Source of the DNA: Verrucomicrobia bacterium S94 | GTDB lineage: Bacteria; Verrucomicrobiota; Kiritimatiellia; Kiritimatiellales; Pontiellaceae | Length of the DNA stretch: 64,000 nucleotides | Assembly (NCBI GenBank): GCA_004299845.1 | Contig: CP036201.1 | Span: forward strand, 372,001 to 436,000 | Direction: 5' to 3' | Shown: piece after piece, positions 7,867 to 16,319 of the stretch | How the letters are laid out: every line of letters begins with the position of its first letter | Position numbering within the stretch: the stretch's first letter is position 1 | Made by a program: the position numbers and the translations under genes | The notes under the pieces: generated by a model | Databases searched by the model: none | What the model saw: only the letters and a program-made list of their open reading frames with translations | What the model was told of the DNA's origin: nothing

Positions 7867-9651
7867 ATGAAAGGGAGAACCACATTTGTTCTGCTGATCA
7901 GTATCATTGTGCTGGGCATCATTATCTGGGCCCAGGAAACCTGGCGTGCCAAAACGCCGTATCGTGAGTTGAAGCAGGTCCGGTTATTCAATCTTGATGC
8001 TCAGACGCTGCAGTCTATTGAATTTACGGTTTCCAATCAGACAGTTCGCTGTGTGCGGGAAAACGGTATCTGGTTGGCGGGCGAAAAGGACGGCAGTATG
8101 GGGGCCGCCGATGAAGCTCTCATCCACCGGATGATTGCCGGACTGAATTCGTTCGGAAAAGGAACGACCATTACAGAAAAGCAGCTGTCAATACGCGGTC
8201 TCGATCCGGCTGAATACGGGTTTGATGCACCGACTGCCGTGATCACTTCCGTTGATCACCAGGGCGGGCACAGCTGGCTGGTCGGAAAAAAGTCAGCGCT
8301 GGGGGGAATGGTATACGTCAAAAGCAGTGCCGATGAGAATATCTACACGATTCCGGATAAGTTGCTGCTTGTGATCCCTAAATCGCCGGATACGCTACGC
8401 GACCGGGTTCTGTTTCCCGGCGATGCGGCGGCCGTACGCCGGGTTGAAATGCGCGGGTCGAATGGTTTTGTGCAGTTGGTGAAAGATCCCAAAGAAGGCT
8501 GGCGGGTGCAACAGGCGGTCAATGCACCGGCAGACCCCAAGGAAGTCGGTCTGTTTATCAATAAAATCTACAGTTTCAGAATTGAGCAGTTTATTCAGGA
8601 TAATGTTTCTGATTTTTCCGTTTACGGTCTGCAGGGTGATACGCAGCAGATTTCCGTGATTCAGGCTGACGGGGCTTCGCGCCTGCTGGTTCTGGGGATT
8701 GATAACCCGGATAAGCCCGGCTATATCTATGCCCGTCGGGCTGATGATACGTCTGTATTCACGGTGTCGGCCGAGCTGCGTGATCTTTCGAACGTTCCGG
8801 CTGAACAGTTCCGCGATGCCGGCGTTCTGTCGGTTCCGCCGAACAGCATTTCCTCCATCAGTATTACGCATGGTGAGGATCAGCTGAAAATGGAATATGA
8901 CGGTTCCAGGGATTGGAATATTACGAGTCCTGTGGTCTGGAAAGCTGAACCCAAACCCATTTCTGACTTTGTGACGCTCTGGGTGAATGCGGTGATTCAT
9001 GAGTTCGAAGTTGAGGCCGTGGTGGGGGCACCGGACTGGATTGTTGAATTCGGTTCGATCGAATCCGGATTCACTAACCGTCTGGAAATCTTCTCCACGA
9101 AGAACAGCCGTGAAGGTCTGCTGGTACGTATCGACGGTGAGCCGGATCTTTACCGGATTAATCTGCAGAAGGTTCCCGACACGGTAATTGATCCGCTGAT
9201 CTATAAAGACCGGAATGTCTGGAAACTGGATGCGGATCAGATAAGCCGTTTGTCGCTGCAGACGGAATCCGGAAGCAGGCAGACCATTGAGCGGGTTGAG
9301 GATGACCGTTTTATTCCGGTTGAAACCAATGGCAATGTGCGGGTGAATGAAGAGGGTGTGGCTCGGCTGCTGCGGGGACTGCGGCAGGTGAATACTTCCG
9401 GGTACATTACCTATAATCCCCGCGATCTGGATATTTACGGGTTGGAGAACCCGGTGGCGGAACTGCATATCGGTCTTAGCGGAACCAATCAGCTTGGTCG
9501 TGTTCTGCTGGTCGGGCGGGAAACGCCCGAAGGATATTATTCCATGGTGAAGGGGCGTGATGTGGTCTTTTTCCTGGATAAACCTTCCATTGAAATTCTT
9601 ACATCCGATCTGCTCATAGAAACGGAGCCGATTGCTCCTTCATCGGAATAA
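7867..9651 (+). CDS. DUF4340 domain-containing protein
   Basis: 594 residues: an N-terminal membrane anchor (about residues 5-20), then repeated alpha/beta units of the kind found in DUF4340 proteins, with recurring LxxxDxxxVxRVEM-like strands and the C-terminal YNPRDLDIYGLENPVAELHI block. DUF4340 genes almost always follow GldG-like genes, as here, with a 5-base gap. Function unknown; position and topology suggest a periplasmic partner of the exporter. The next gene starts directly after its stop. Confidence 0.85.
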   Translation: MKGRTTFVLLISIIVLGIIIWAQETWRAKTPYRELKQVRLFNLDAQTLQSIEFTVSNQTVRCVRENGIWLAGEKDGSMGAADEALIHRMIAGLNSFGKGTTITEKQLSIRGLDPAEYGFDAPTAVITSVDHQGGHSWLVGKKSALGGMVYVKSSADENIYTIPDKLLLVIPKSPDTLRDRVLFPGDAAAVRRVEMRGSNGFVQLVKDPKEGWRVQQAVNAPADPKEVGLFINKIYSFRIEQFIQDNVSDFSVYGLQGDTQQISVIQADGASRLLVLGIDNPDKPGYIYARRADDTSVFTVSAELRDLSNVPAEQFRDAGVLSVPPNSISSISITHGEDQLKMEYDGSRDWNITSPVVWKAEPKPISDFVTLWVNAVIHEFEVEAVVGAPDWIVEFGSIESGFTNRLEIFSTKNSREGLLVRIDGEPDLYRINLQKVPDTVIDPLIYKDRNVWKLDADQISRLSLQTESGSRQTIERVEDDRFIPVETNGNVRVNEEGVARLLRGLRQVNTSGYITYNPRDLDIYGLENPVAELHIGLSGTNQLGRVLLVGRETPEGYYSMVKGRDVVFFLDKPSIEILTSDLLIETEPIAPSSE

Positions 9652-12180
9652 ATGGTCAGTCGTTCCATCAGTAGACGTGCAGCAAAGATTACCTATCGGG
9701 TAGTCACAAAATTTGTCCGCTTTTTATGTGTGCTTGCTGTTCTGTTGCTCTGTGTATTTGTTTTTCTCCGGATATACGGTGTTCCGCAGCCGGTTCTTCG
9801 GCATATTATTAAACGGGTGAATAACGCCGGCATTCCAGTGAGTGTTGAAAGTGTGCGGCTCACATTGCGCGGCTGGCAGGCTGTAAATGTGAAGTATTAC
9901 AGTCGGAATCCGCACGATCTGGAACCGCTTTTCCGTGTGCGGGAAATGTTTGTTTTACGGCGGGATATGTTCGGGGATGAGGATTGCGGGAGCTGGAAAA
10001 TTGATGTCGATGCCCAGGATATCCGCATTACGCCATCTGTCGAGTGGGGGGTCGAACTTCCTGTGCTCAGCCCTGTGCGTCGTGTGGATTCCGCACGCCT
10101 GACTATTGAGATGTTTCCCGAACGGGTTGAGTTCTCGGATGCCCGGATGTCGTGGCTGGGCATTGATTTTGCTGCTGAAGGGGTGCTGATCAAAAAAGAC
10201 GGCTCCGAAACGCTGCAATCGGGGCGTTCTGCAGGGGATATTCTGAAACGTTTTTTCCCGAAGTTTGTCAGCGCGGAAGAGGTCCAGGCGTTGGAGAATC
10301 GGTTCAGAAGCTTCAAAATTCATGGCGATGCCGGGCTGGATCTGAAGTTTGTCGTGGATGCGAGAGACTATGCGAGGAGCACATTTGACCTGGTTCTTAA
10401 TGCCCGGGATCTTGAGATCAGGAAGGTTGATTTCGACGGGTTGGAGTTTGAGGGTTCGTATCATTATCCCGATCTGATTGTGAAGCGGATGGAGGTTGAA
10501 CGGAACGGGCAGATGATTTCCGCCGAGGCCTCTTACAATCTGAAAACGGGCATGATTGAGGGCGGTATCGGGAACCGTATTACCAGCAGTAAACTGCTCC
10601 TGCTGGCTCCGCAGCCGATCATGGATTTTCTGGTAAAGGCCCAGTTGCAGATTGAAGAGCTGCCTCAGTTTCAACTGCAGGTGGACTCCTGCAGACCGGA
10701 AGAGCTGATGAACTCGGTTTCCGGTTCGTTTGCGGTAAACGATGTTACGTATGCGGGGCTGCTTCTTGAAGCTGTCCGAGGAGATTTCCGCCGTAAAGAT
10801 GAGCTGTTTGAAATTACGGGGATTCATGCGGCGATCGACGGACAGGAGGAGCGGGCGGCGGAAGTCGGAAGTTCTATGCGGGGCGGTTCTGTGAACGGCC
10901 GGGTTCAATGGGATGCCGGCCGTCATCGGTTCGGTGTGACAGCGCAGGGAAGCTTTGACCCGAATCTGCTGCTGAAGCCGTTGTCGATTGTGCGGATTGC
11001 CACCAATGTGATCGACCGATTTTATTTTCCGGAGGAGCAGCCGGAAATTTCGCTTGAGCTGGGTGCTGACTATACGGACTGGAAAACCTTTTATCTGGAT
11101 ATTCACGGTGTGGGTCGGAATGCCGGTTTTGAAGAGGCATTGATTCCGCAGATCAATATTTCGGCGTTTTACAGCAATGCGGTGCTGACGCTGGATCCCA
11201 TTGCCGTTATGGATGGAGTGGATTTTCTGAAGGGATCCGCCGCCGTTGATTTCAGGCAGGATTCCGTAACTTTCGACGCCTTCGGCAGCATTAATCCGGA
11301 ACTGGTGGAGCGGGCGGTTTATCCGGATTTCGGGCTCTTCGGCAGGCACCTGAAACCCTCAGGGGATACGAAGATTAAAGCCAAAGGGATTCTGGAATGG
11401 CAGACGATGCAATTCACCGATTTCGAAGCGGAGATCGAGGCGGAACGGTTGGATATCCCGATTATCGTTGGTTTGGACGATGTTTCTGCCACAGTTATCG
11501 GAGAGGGCCCTAATATTATCGTAACGAATGCCACGTATGGACTGTATGGAGGAAAAGGAAACGGTACGTTTTCCATTACGCTTGATCCTTCGCGCACCAA
11601 CTTGCCGTATGTCGTGGATATGGAGCTGGACGGGATTGACTATAAACAGATGCTTGAGTATGCGGGAAAAAAGTGCGGCGAGCGCACAAAGGGAAAACTT
11701 TCGGCCAAGGTTGCTGTGACGGCCGATATGAAACAGCATATTCTCGATTCAGCTTCGGGATCCGGACATGTGGAACTGGAAGAGGGTGAGCTGGCGGATG
11801 TGCCGGTTTTTAAAGGATTTTCAAAAATGATGCGCGTTGTTTCTCCGGGCTTCAAGTTTTTCTCGATTACGCGTTTCAGTATGGATTTTACGCTGAATAA
11901 CGGACTCATCCGAACCGAGAATGCGTTGTTTTCCGGCGATGTATTTCATGCTTCGGCGCATGGGACCTACGGACTTGCTGAGGGCTATAATGCAAAAGTT
12001 CAGGTGAATATGCTGAGTGACAAGGGGTTATACAAAGTGATCCGAATGATTACATCGCCGATATCCAGACTTTTTGAATTCAGGCTGACCGGTCCGCTGG
12101 AGAGTCCGTCCTGGAGCCTGAACAATTTCAATCCGGCCATGGGGCATTCCGGAAAAGATGCGTCGAAGCACGCGGAATAG
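9652..12180 (+). CDS. AsmA/DUF3971-like inner-membrane protein
   Basis: 842 residues with one N-terminal membrane segment (about residues 21-41) followed by a very long, beta-rich periplasmic part that ends in a typical AsmA-like C-terminal domain: a FKGFSKMMRVVSPGF region, an NGLIRTENALFSGDVFHASAHG block and FRLTGPLESPSW near the end. AsmA/TamB-like proteins form groove-shaped bridges between inner and outer membrane and are linked to lipid transport. Its ATG at 9652 abuts the DUF4340 stop, so it seems to belong to the ABC operon. Family call is by pattern; specific function is inferred. Confidence 0.7.
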   Translation: MVSRSISRRAAKITYRVVTKFVRFLCVLAVLLLCVFVFLRIYGVPQPVLRHIIKRVNNAGIPVSVESVRLTLRGWQAVNVKYYSRNPHDLEPLFRVREMFVLRRDMFGDEDCGSWKIDVDAQDIRITPSVEWGVELPVLSPVRRVDSARLTIEMFPERVEFSDARMSWLGIDFAAEGVLIKKDGSETLQSGRSAGDILKRFFPKFVSAEEVQALENRFRSFKIHGDAGLDLKFVVDARDYARSTFDLVLNARDLEIRKVDFDGLEFEGSYHYPDLIVKRMEVERNGQMISAEASYNLKTGMIEGGIGNRITSSKLLLLAPQPIMDFLVKAQLQIEELPQFQLQVDSCRPEELMNSVSGSFAVNDVTYAGLLLEAVRGDFRRKDELFEITGIHAAIDGQEERAAEVGSSMRGGSVNGRVQWDAGRHRFGVTAQGSFDPNLLLKPLSIVRIATNVIDRFYFPEEQPEISLELGADYTDWKTFYLDIHGVGRNAGFEEALIPQINISAFYSNAVLTLDPIAVMDGVDFLKGSAAVDFRQDSVTFDAFGSINPELVERAVYPDFGLFGRHLKPSGDTKIKAKGILEWQTMQFTDFEAEIEAERLDIPIIVGLDDVSATVIGEGPNIIVTNATYGLYGGKGNGTFSITLDPSRTNLPYVVDMELDGIDYKQMLEYAGKKCGERTKGKLSAKVAVTADMKQHILDSASGSGHVELEEGELADVPVFKGFSKMMRVVSPGFKFFSITRFSMDFTLNNGLIRTENALFSGDVFHASAHGTYGLAEGYNAKVQVNMLSDKGLYKVIRMITSPISRLFEFRLTGPLESPSWSLNNFNPAMGHSGKDASKHAE

Positions 12181-12210
12181 AAGATACAGGAAATAAAGCG
12201 AGGAATTACG

Positions 12211-12648
12211 ATGCTACATCCAAGTTTCTGGGCCGCTCTGCTGGGCTGGCTGGTTGCCCAAACAGCAAAAATGACCGCGTGCCTGATTGAATCGAGACGG
12301 TTGGATTTCAGCTATATGGTCAGTACCGGCGGCATGCCGAGTGCCCATTCGGCTATGGCGGCATCGTTGGCGACATCGCTCGGTTTATGTGAAGGGTTCG
12401 ATTCGGCCGTCTTTGCATTGGCGGCAGCATTTGCTGTGGTGGTGATGTTCGATGCTCAGAGTGTGCGCAAGGCGGCAGGGGAACAGGCTAAAGTTCTGAA
12501 CCAGATTGTCGATGAACTGCTGCATGAGCACCATCTTTCCGAAAGTAAACTTAAAGAGTTGCTGGGGCATACCCGGTTGGAAGTGCTCATAGGATGCATT
12601 GTCGGTATTTTTACCGCTATGGCGGCTTTCCGCTTTATTCATCCTTAG
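12211..12648 (+). CDS. divergent PAP2-family (DUF212) membrane protein
   Basis: 145 residues with several membrane segments. STGGMPSAHSA is the degenerate acid-phosphatase motif and VVMFDAQSVRKAAGEQAKVLN matches the conserved second block of the DUF212/YuiD group, distant relatives of PAP2 lipid phosphatases. Whether it is catalytic is unknown. It follows the AsmA-like gene after 30 bases and may be the last gene of the transcript; a bidirectional hairpin terminator lies 25 bases downstream. Confidence 0.85.
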   Translation: MLHPSFWAALLGWLVAQTAKMTACLIESRRLDFSYMVSTGGMPSAHSAMAASLATSLGLCEGFDSAVFALAAAFAVVVMFDAQSVRKAAGEQAKVLNQIVDELLHEHHLSESKLKELLGHTRLEVLIGCIVGIFTAMAAFRFIHP

Positions 12649-12670
12649 ATTGCGGAGCGGTGGAGTAAAT

Positions 12671-12697
12671 AAAAAGGCGGCCGGGTGGCCGCCTTTC
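12671..12697. terminator. bidirectional terminator between DUF212 and ferredoxin genes
   Basis: Perfect 10-bp stem AAAGGCGGCC / GGCCGCCTTT around GGGT. Flanking A-runs on the left become T-runs on the minus strand, so it fits best as the terminator of the ferredoxin gene and can also close the plus-strand operon. Confidence 0.75.
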
Positions 12698-12718
12698 AGT
12701 CAGTGCCAACATACCTGT

Positions 12719-12889
12719 TCAGCCTGCGGAAATGGCATCGACCGGGCAGGAGTCCATACAGGCTCCGCAATCCGTGCAGGTGTTTACATCAATAACAAAC
12801 TGGTCGTCGCCCTGGCTGATGGCCTCAACCGGGCAGGTGGATTCGCATGCCCCGCAGGATATGCATTCGCTGGAAATTACATGAGCCAT
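12719..12889 (-). CDS. 2[4Fe-4S] ferredoxin
   Basis: A 56-residue clostridial-type ferredoxin. The two cluster-binding motifs are CISCGACESTCP (residues 9-20) and CTDCGACMDSCP (38-49), each a CxxCxxCxxxCP, so all eight ligands are present. It carries electrons at low potential in the cytoplasm, for example for pyruvate or radical-SAM enzymes. It stands alone on the minus strand, divergent from the Fur-family gene and closed by its own hairpin terminator. The shared 140-base upstream region also holds a TTACA/TGTAA dyad, so iron-responsive control is possible. Confidence 0.95.
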   Translation of the reverse strand: MAHVISSECISCGACESTCPVEAISQGDDQFVIDVNTCTDCGACMDSCPVDAISAG

Positions 12890-12959
12890 GTTTCTGCTCC
12901 TTCTTTGATGGGTTCTATGGATCTCGTAAATCGTGGCAATATAGCAGTAAAAATCTTGA

Positions 12960-12977
12960 TTACATCAACAATTGTAA
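12960..12977. promoter_or_regulatory. candidate operator dyad upstream of fur-like gene
   Basis: TTACA and TGTAA flank 8 bases in the AT-rich region between the divergent ferredoxin and Fur-family genes. Size and composition resemble binding sites of Fur/PerR-family regulators, suggesting autoregulation; not tested. Confidence 0.3.
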
Positions 12978-13029
12978 GCCATAAACGTGTTTATATATAG
13001 ATTCAATTTTAAAAAGAAAGTTGCAGCAG

Positions 13030-13512
13030 ATGAGTTTTGATGAGCAACAGCTTCCAGAGGAAGTCAGGCAGTCGGTTGAGGAAGCGTGGCCGCTTTTTGT
13101 GGAGTTTCTGAAAAAGAAAGATGCTCGGGTGACCCAGGCCCGGAAAATTGTGCTGACTCAGGTTTTTTCGCGGCATGACCATTTCTGTGCTGATGATCTG
13201 GCGGCGGAGCTTTCGAGCGGTATGAATCATGTCAGCCGTGGCACGGTGTATCGTACGCTTGCGTTAATGGAGGAGGCCGGACTGGTCCGGGTGATCCGGG
13301 ATACGGATGTGCATGCCCATTATGAGCATACGTTCAACCATCCGCATCATGAGCATATGATCTGCGATAAATGCGGGCAGTTTATCGAATTTGCCGATGA
13401 TGAAATCATGGTCCTTATAGAAAAAGCGTGTAAGGAGTATGAATTTGAAGAACGAAATCACCGGATTGTGATTTTCGGCACCTGTAAGGAGTGCAGAGCA
13501 AAAGAGGGCTGA
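13030..13512 (+). CDS. Fur-family transcriptional regulator
   Basis: 160 residues: N-terminal winged-helix domain containing ARVTQARKIVLTQVF and HVSRGTVYRTLALMEEAGLV, then a dimerisation domain with the metal-binding HHEHMICDKCGQFIEF block and a second Cys pair CKEC near the end. The two CxxC pairs are the structural zinc site of Fur/Zur/PerR proteins. A TTG lies in frame at 13021, but the ATG at 13030 gives the more usual N-terminus. Which metal or signal it senses cannot be told; the znu-type transporter in this window is a possible target if it is a Zur. The terminator stem begins inside its last codons. Confidence 0.92.
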   Translation: MSFDEQQLPEEVRQSVEEAWPLFVEFLKKKDARVTQARKIVLTQVFSRHDHFCADDLAAELSSGMNHVSRGTVYRTLALMEEAGLVRVIRDTDVHAHYEHTFNHPHHEHMICDKCGQFIEFADDEIMVLIEKACKEYEFEERNHRIVIFGTCKECRAKEG

Positions 13513-13531
13513 GATCCTCTTTTGCTTTTTT
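13498..13531 (+). terminator. strong intrinsic terminator overlapping the end of the Fur-family gene
   Basis: Perfect 10-bp stem GCAAAAGAGG / CCTCTTTTGC with an 8-base loop followed by six T. The left arm and loop contain the last codons and the stop codon of the regulator. Confidence 0.9.
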
Positions 13532-13546
13532 CAGAGGCTCAGTACG

Positions 13547-13759
13547 TCAGGCCCGTTGCTGCGCTGCAGCAATTTCGGCCTTGAGCTCTTTGAGTTCGCA
13601 GGATGGGCACATGACTTTTTCACCTTTATAAACAACACAGTCATGTGATCCCGAGCAGCCGGGCTGCTTCTTGCGAAGTGTATTAATGGTGGCCAGAATG
13701 CCCAGCGGTACTGCAACGAAAAGTGATACAACGGCAAATAATGTTAAAAATGTAGTCAT
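13547..13759 (-). CDS. small Cys-containing membrane protein of unknown function
   Basis: 70 residues: one N-terminal membrane segment (about residues 4-24, TLFAVVSLFVAVPLGIL), a short basic stretch, then four Cys in GCSGSHDC and CPSCELKEL, and a helical tail. The layout (membrane anchor followed by a Cys cluster) resembles the Na+-NQR maturation protein NqrM and FeoB-associated Cys-rich proteins, but the Cys spacing differs, so I do not assign it. Start ATG at 13759 is preceded by CCGAGTAAAAT. It is divergent from the TPR gene and convergent with the Fur-family gene. Confidence 0.6.
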   Translation of the reverse strand: MTTFLTLFAVVSLFVAVPLGILATINTLRKKQPGCSGSHDCVVYKGEKVMCPSCELKELKAEIAAAQQRA

Positions 13760-13801
13760 ATTTTACTCGGTTAATTAGTCTGTCCGTTACTTGAGCGGAA
13801 C

Positions 13802-13829
13802 TTGACTCTTACCGTTCGCCGTTTAATAC
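13802..13829 (+). promoter_or_regulatory. sigma-70-like promoter of the TPR-glycosyltransferase-comEC genes
   Basis: TTGACT, 16-base spacer, TAATAC, in the divergent gap between the small membrane protein and the TPR gene, 66 bases before the chosen ATG at 13895. Confidence 0.5.
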
Positions 13830-13894
13830 TTCAACCCCTTTATATAGAGAAAGAATTGCGTACTGCCTGTGCGTTTTTTGCGGAAATCATTTTT

Positions 13895-15172
13895 ATGAGT
13901 AAAAAAAAGCAATCGAACGGGAATGCCGGCCCATCGCGTAAATACGACTATATCGGAGTTGAATCTGATTTCTATTCATCGGCGTCGCCCTCTGAACAGC
14001 CTCTGTATCAGGAGCGGCATGAAACATCAATGAGGCATGTCCGGAAGACCGGTCGGCATCAGGCGGTGCAGGGGCACCGCAAGGAGAATATCGATCCTCG
14101 GGAAAAAATGGCACTGCTTGCTATTCTGAAAGCCATGATCCTGCTGGTACTGCTTATCATCTTTTTCTTTGTGCTCTGGAAGGGAACCGGTATTTACGAA
14201 GAAAGTCTTCTTCTGAAGCATCAGGAGCAGCATGAAACCTCTCCTGTGATGGAGGAAATGACGCTTGCTGAAAATGTCGGAATTGAGAATCAGGACAGTC
14301 GGAAACAGTTTGCCGAGCGGGTTGAGATGTGGAAAGAAGCATCAAGACTGGTGCGCTCGGCTGATCCCCTGGTGCAGCGGAATAACTATGATCTTGCAAT
14401 TGAGCGCTGCCAGCAGGCGTTGAAAATAAACCCCGTACATATGGGGGCTCTGGAACATCTGGGCGAACTGTATTTTGAGAAGGGCATGTACATCGAAGCT
14501 GCCAATTCCTATATCCGGCTGCTCAGTATGGATCCATCGCGTTCAGAGTTGAAAGTGAGGCTGATCCGGGTGCTGGATGCACGTGGAGATGCCGATGCCG
14601 TCGTTTTTCTGGCCCGATGGTTTCTTGAAGAAAATGAATACGATGAGGAAGTGGGTCGAAGTCTTGCAAATGCACTCTTTATGAATGAACAGTTCGAAGA
14701 TGCCATTGCCGCTTATGAGCGTGTGCTGAATTCGACTCCGTCCGACACCGCCTCGCTGGAAAAAACGACCGATGCTTATATGTATCTGGAGCGGTATGAA
14801 GAAGCGTTGGAAACGCTGGAGTTGCTGCGGGTGCAGAATTACCGGAATCAGGCGTATTATCAGAAAATGGCCGTGTGCCATGCGCAACTGGGCCATGCCT
14901 ATGAAACGGTTCAGACTTTGGGGAAAGCCGCTCATCTTTTTGGGCAGTCCGTGGTTATCGGCTGGGTACAGGATCCGCGTCTCGATCCCGTTCGCGAGGA
15001 TCGTCAGTTCCAGGTATTTGCGGACAGGGTTGGTGGAGAGGAATTCCGTAAATGGCTCGAAAAAGTGGCTCGGAGTATGGAAGCTGATAAGAATCCGACC
15101 GTTGCTCCGCAGTTGTCGCTGCCGAAACAGGATGGTCTGAAGGCCGAAATCCTGACGTCGCCGCAGCAGTAA
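13895..15172 (+). CDS. membrane-anchored tetratricopeptide-repeat protein
   Basis: 425 residues. A charged N-terminal part of about 80 residues is followed by one membrane segment (ILLVLLIIFFFVLW) and then several TPR units; NNYDLAIERCQQALKINPVHMGAL..GELYFEKGMYIEAA is clearest. No catalytic motif is visible, so it is probably a scaffold facing the periplasm. I place the start at 13895 (MSKKKQS); the frame is open upstream from 13802, but that segment overlaps the promoter. A glycosyltransferase gene follows after 16 bases. Function beyond protein binding is unknown. Confidence 0.8.
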   Translation: MSKKKQSNGNAGPSRKYDYIGVESDFYSSASPSEQPLYQERHETSMRHVRKTGRHQAVQGHRKENIDPREKMALLAILKAMILLVLLIIFFFVLWKGTGIYEESLLLKHQEQHETSPVMEEMTLAENVGIENQDSRKQFAERVEMWKEASRLVRSADPLVQRNNYDLAIERCQQALKINPVHMGALEHLGELYFEKGMYIEAANSYIRLLSMDPSRSELKVRLIRVLDARGDADAVVFLARWFLEENEYDEEVGRSLANALFMNEQFEDAIAAYERVLNSTPSDTASLEKTTDAYMYLERYEEALETLELLRVQNYRNQAYYQKMAVCHAQLGHAYETVQTLGKAAHLFGQSVVIGWVQDPRLDPVREDRQFQVFADRVGGEEFRKWLEKVARSMEADKNPTVAPQLSLPKQDGLKAEILTSPQQ

Positions 15173-15188
15173 CCGTTTTTTCCGTATT

Positions 15189-16310
15189 TTGAAGATTCTG
15201 TTTATTACTTTTGGAAAACTGACGCTGGAGGATGAATCCTGCCGGCCGGCAGCCATGTTACGTGCATTGGCTGAAGCGGGGCACCGGATTGATATTATTG
15301 CGTCGTATTTCGATCTGCCTCCGCATCCCAATATGCGTGTTCTTGAAGGAGATGCCGGCACCCCGGTTTCGTTCAGAAGATTGCGTGTAGCCTTGTTTAA
15401 AGCGACCGGATCCATGAAATACGATGCGGTGCACGCGATTGATTATGCAGCGGTCTGGGCCATGCGCGCCTGTACCTTACGGCGGCTACCGTATGTCTAC
15501 GATGCGGCACGGACGTTTACCGGAAAGTCAGCTCGTCCGCCTTCCAGACGCTGGAAATGGTTCCGCACTCACTATGTCCGGGTAGAGAAAAAACTGCTGG
15601 CCCGTGCTGCGGTAGTGCTGGTTTCCTGTCCGACGCTGGAGGCGGAGCTGAAAGCGTTGCAGCATACCGCCCCGATTGTGCGGATTGAAGATATTCCGGT
15701 TCAGTCGCTGTTCAGCGGCCGTGAGACGACGGATCGCGCAGTGCTTTTTTCGGCATTTGCGCAGGAGACCTCAAGTGTTGTGGCGGTGTCGGTTTCGGCG
15801 TTGACAACATCCGAACTGCGCATGCTTCTGATCGCCGCCCGCAAAGTGATGGATGCCGTTCCCGGGCTCTCGTTTGTGTTCAGAGGAGCGGGGGAGGAGG
15901 CACCTAAAATGGCGGCGAATCTTGATATTGAAGGGCGCTGCCGTTTTCTTGATTTTACTGAAACCGGTCTGTTTCTGGATATTCTGAATGCGGCTTCTGC
16001 AGCTCTGTGGCTGCCTCCGCCGAACCGGCCGTATTGCGATCCGGCCATTTTTACGCTGCTTCATTCGCCGGCTCCACTCGTGGTGGTTCAGGAAGAAGAT
16101 TACGGCGGATTTTTGACGGAAGAAAATTCGTTTCCGGTTGTACGCACCGCCGATGCTATTGCCGAGGGACTTCTGCGTGTGATTCGTGAGCCGCTTTTTT
16201 CTCTCCGGCTGGTGACCGAAGCGCAGCAGCTGATTGCGGACCGCTATTCGTTCTCTACGTTCAAGTACAATGTCCGGATGATATATCACGAACTTTTAAG
16301 CAGAAAATAG
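15189..16310 (+). CDS. glycosyltransferase, GT4-like
   Basis: 373 residues with the GT-B layout. The N-terminus MKILFITFGKL followed by a HRIDIIASYFD strand matches the acceptor-binding half, and RKVMDAVPGLSFVFRGAG to the end matches the nucleotide-sugar-binding half, finishing with a SFSTFKYNVRMIYHELL helix usual in GT4 enzymes. The start is TTG at 15189; no ATG nearby would keep the first strand. The canonical EX7E motif is not obvious, so donor and acceptor cannot be named. It is tightly packed between the TPR gene and comEC. Confidence 0.75.
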   Translation: MKILFITFGKLTLEDESCRPAAMLRALAEAGHRIDIIASYFDLPPHPNMRVLEGDAGTPVSFRRLRVALFKATGSMKYDAVHAIDYAAVWAMRACTLRRLPYVYDAARTFTGKSARPPSRRWKWFRTHYVRVEKKLLARAAVVLVSCPTLEAELKALQHTAPIVRIEDIPVQSLFSGRETTDRAVLFSAFAQETSSVVAVSVSALTTSELRMLLIAARKVMDAVPGLSFVFRGAGEEAPKMAANLDIEGRCRFLDFTETGLFLDILNAASAALWLPPPNRPYCDPAIFTLLHSPAPLVVVQEEDYGGFLTEENSFPVVRTADAIAEGLLRVIREPLFSLRLVTEAQQLIADRYSFSTFKYNVRMIYHELLSRK

Positions 16311-16319
16311 GAGTACAGC

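Noticed and set aside
4718-9651. Gliding motility locus
   Set aside because: Only the Gld-like exporter genes are present; no other gld or spr genes, and this exporter is common in non-gliding bacteria.
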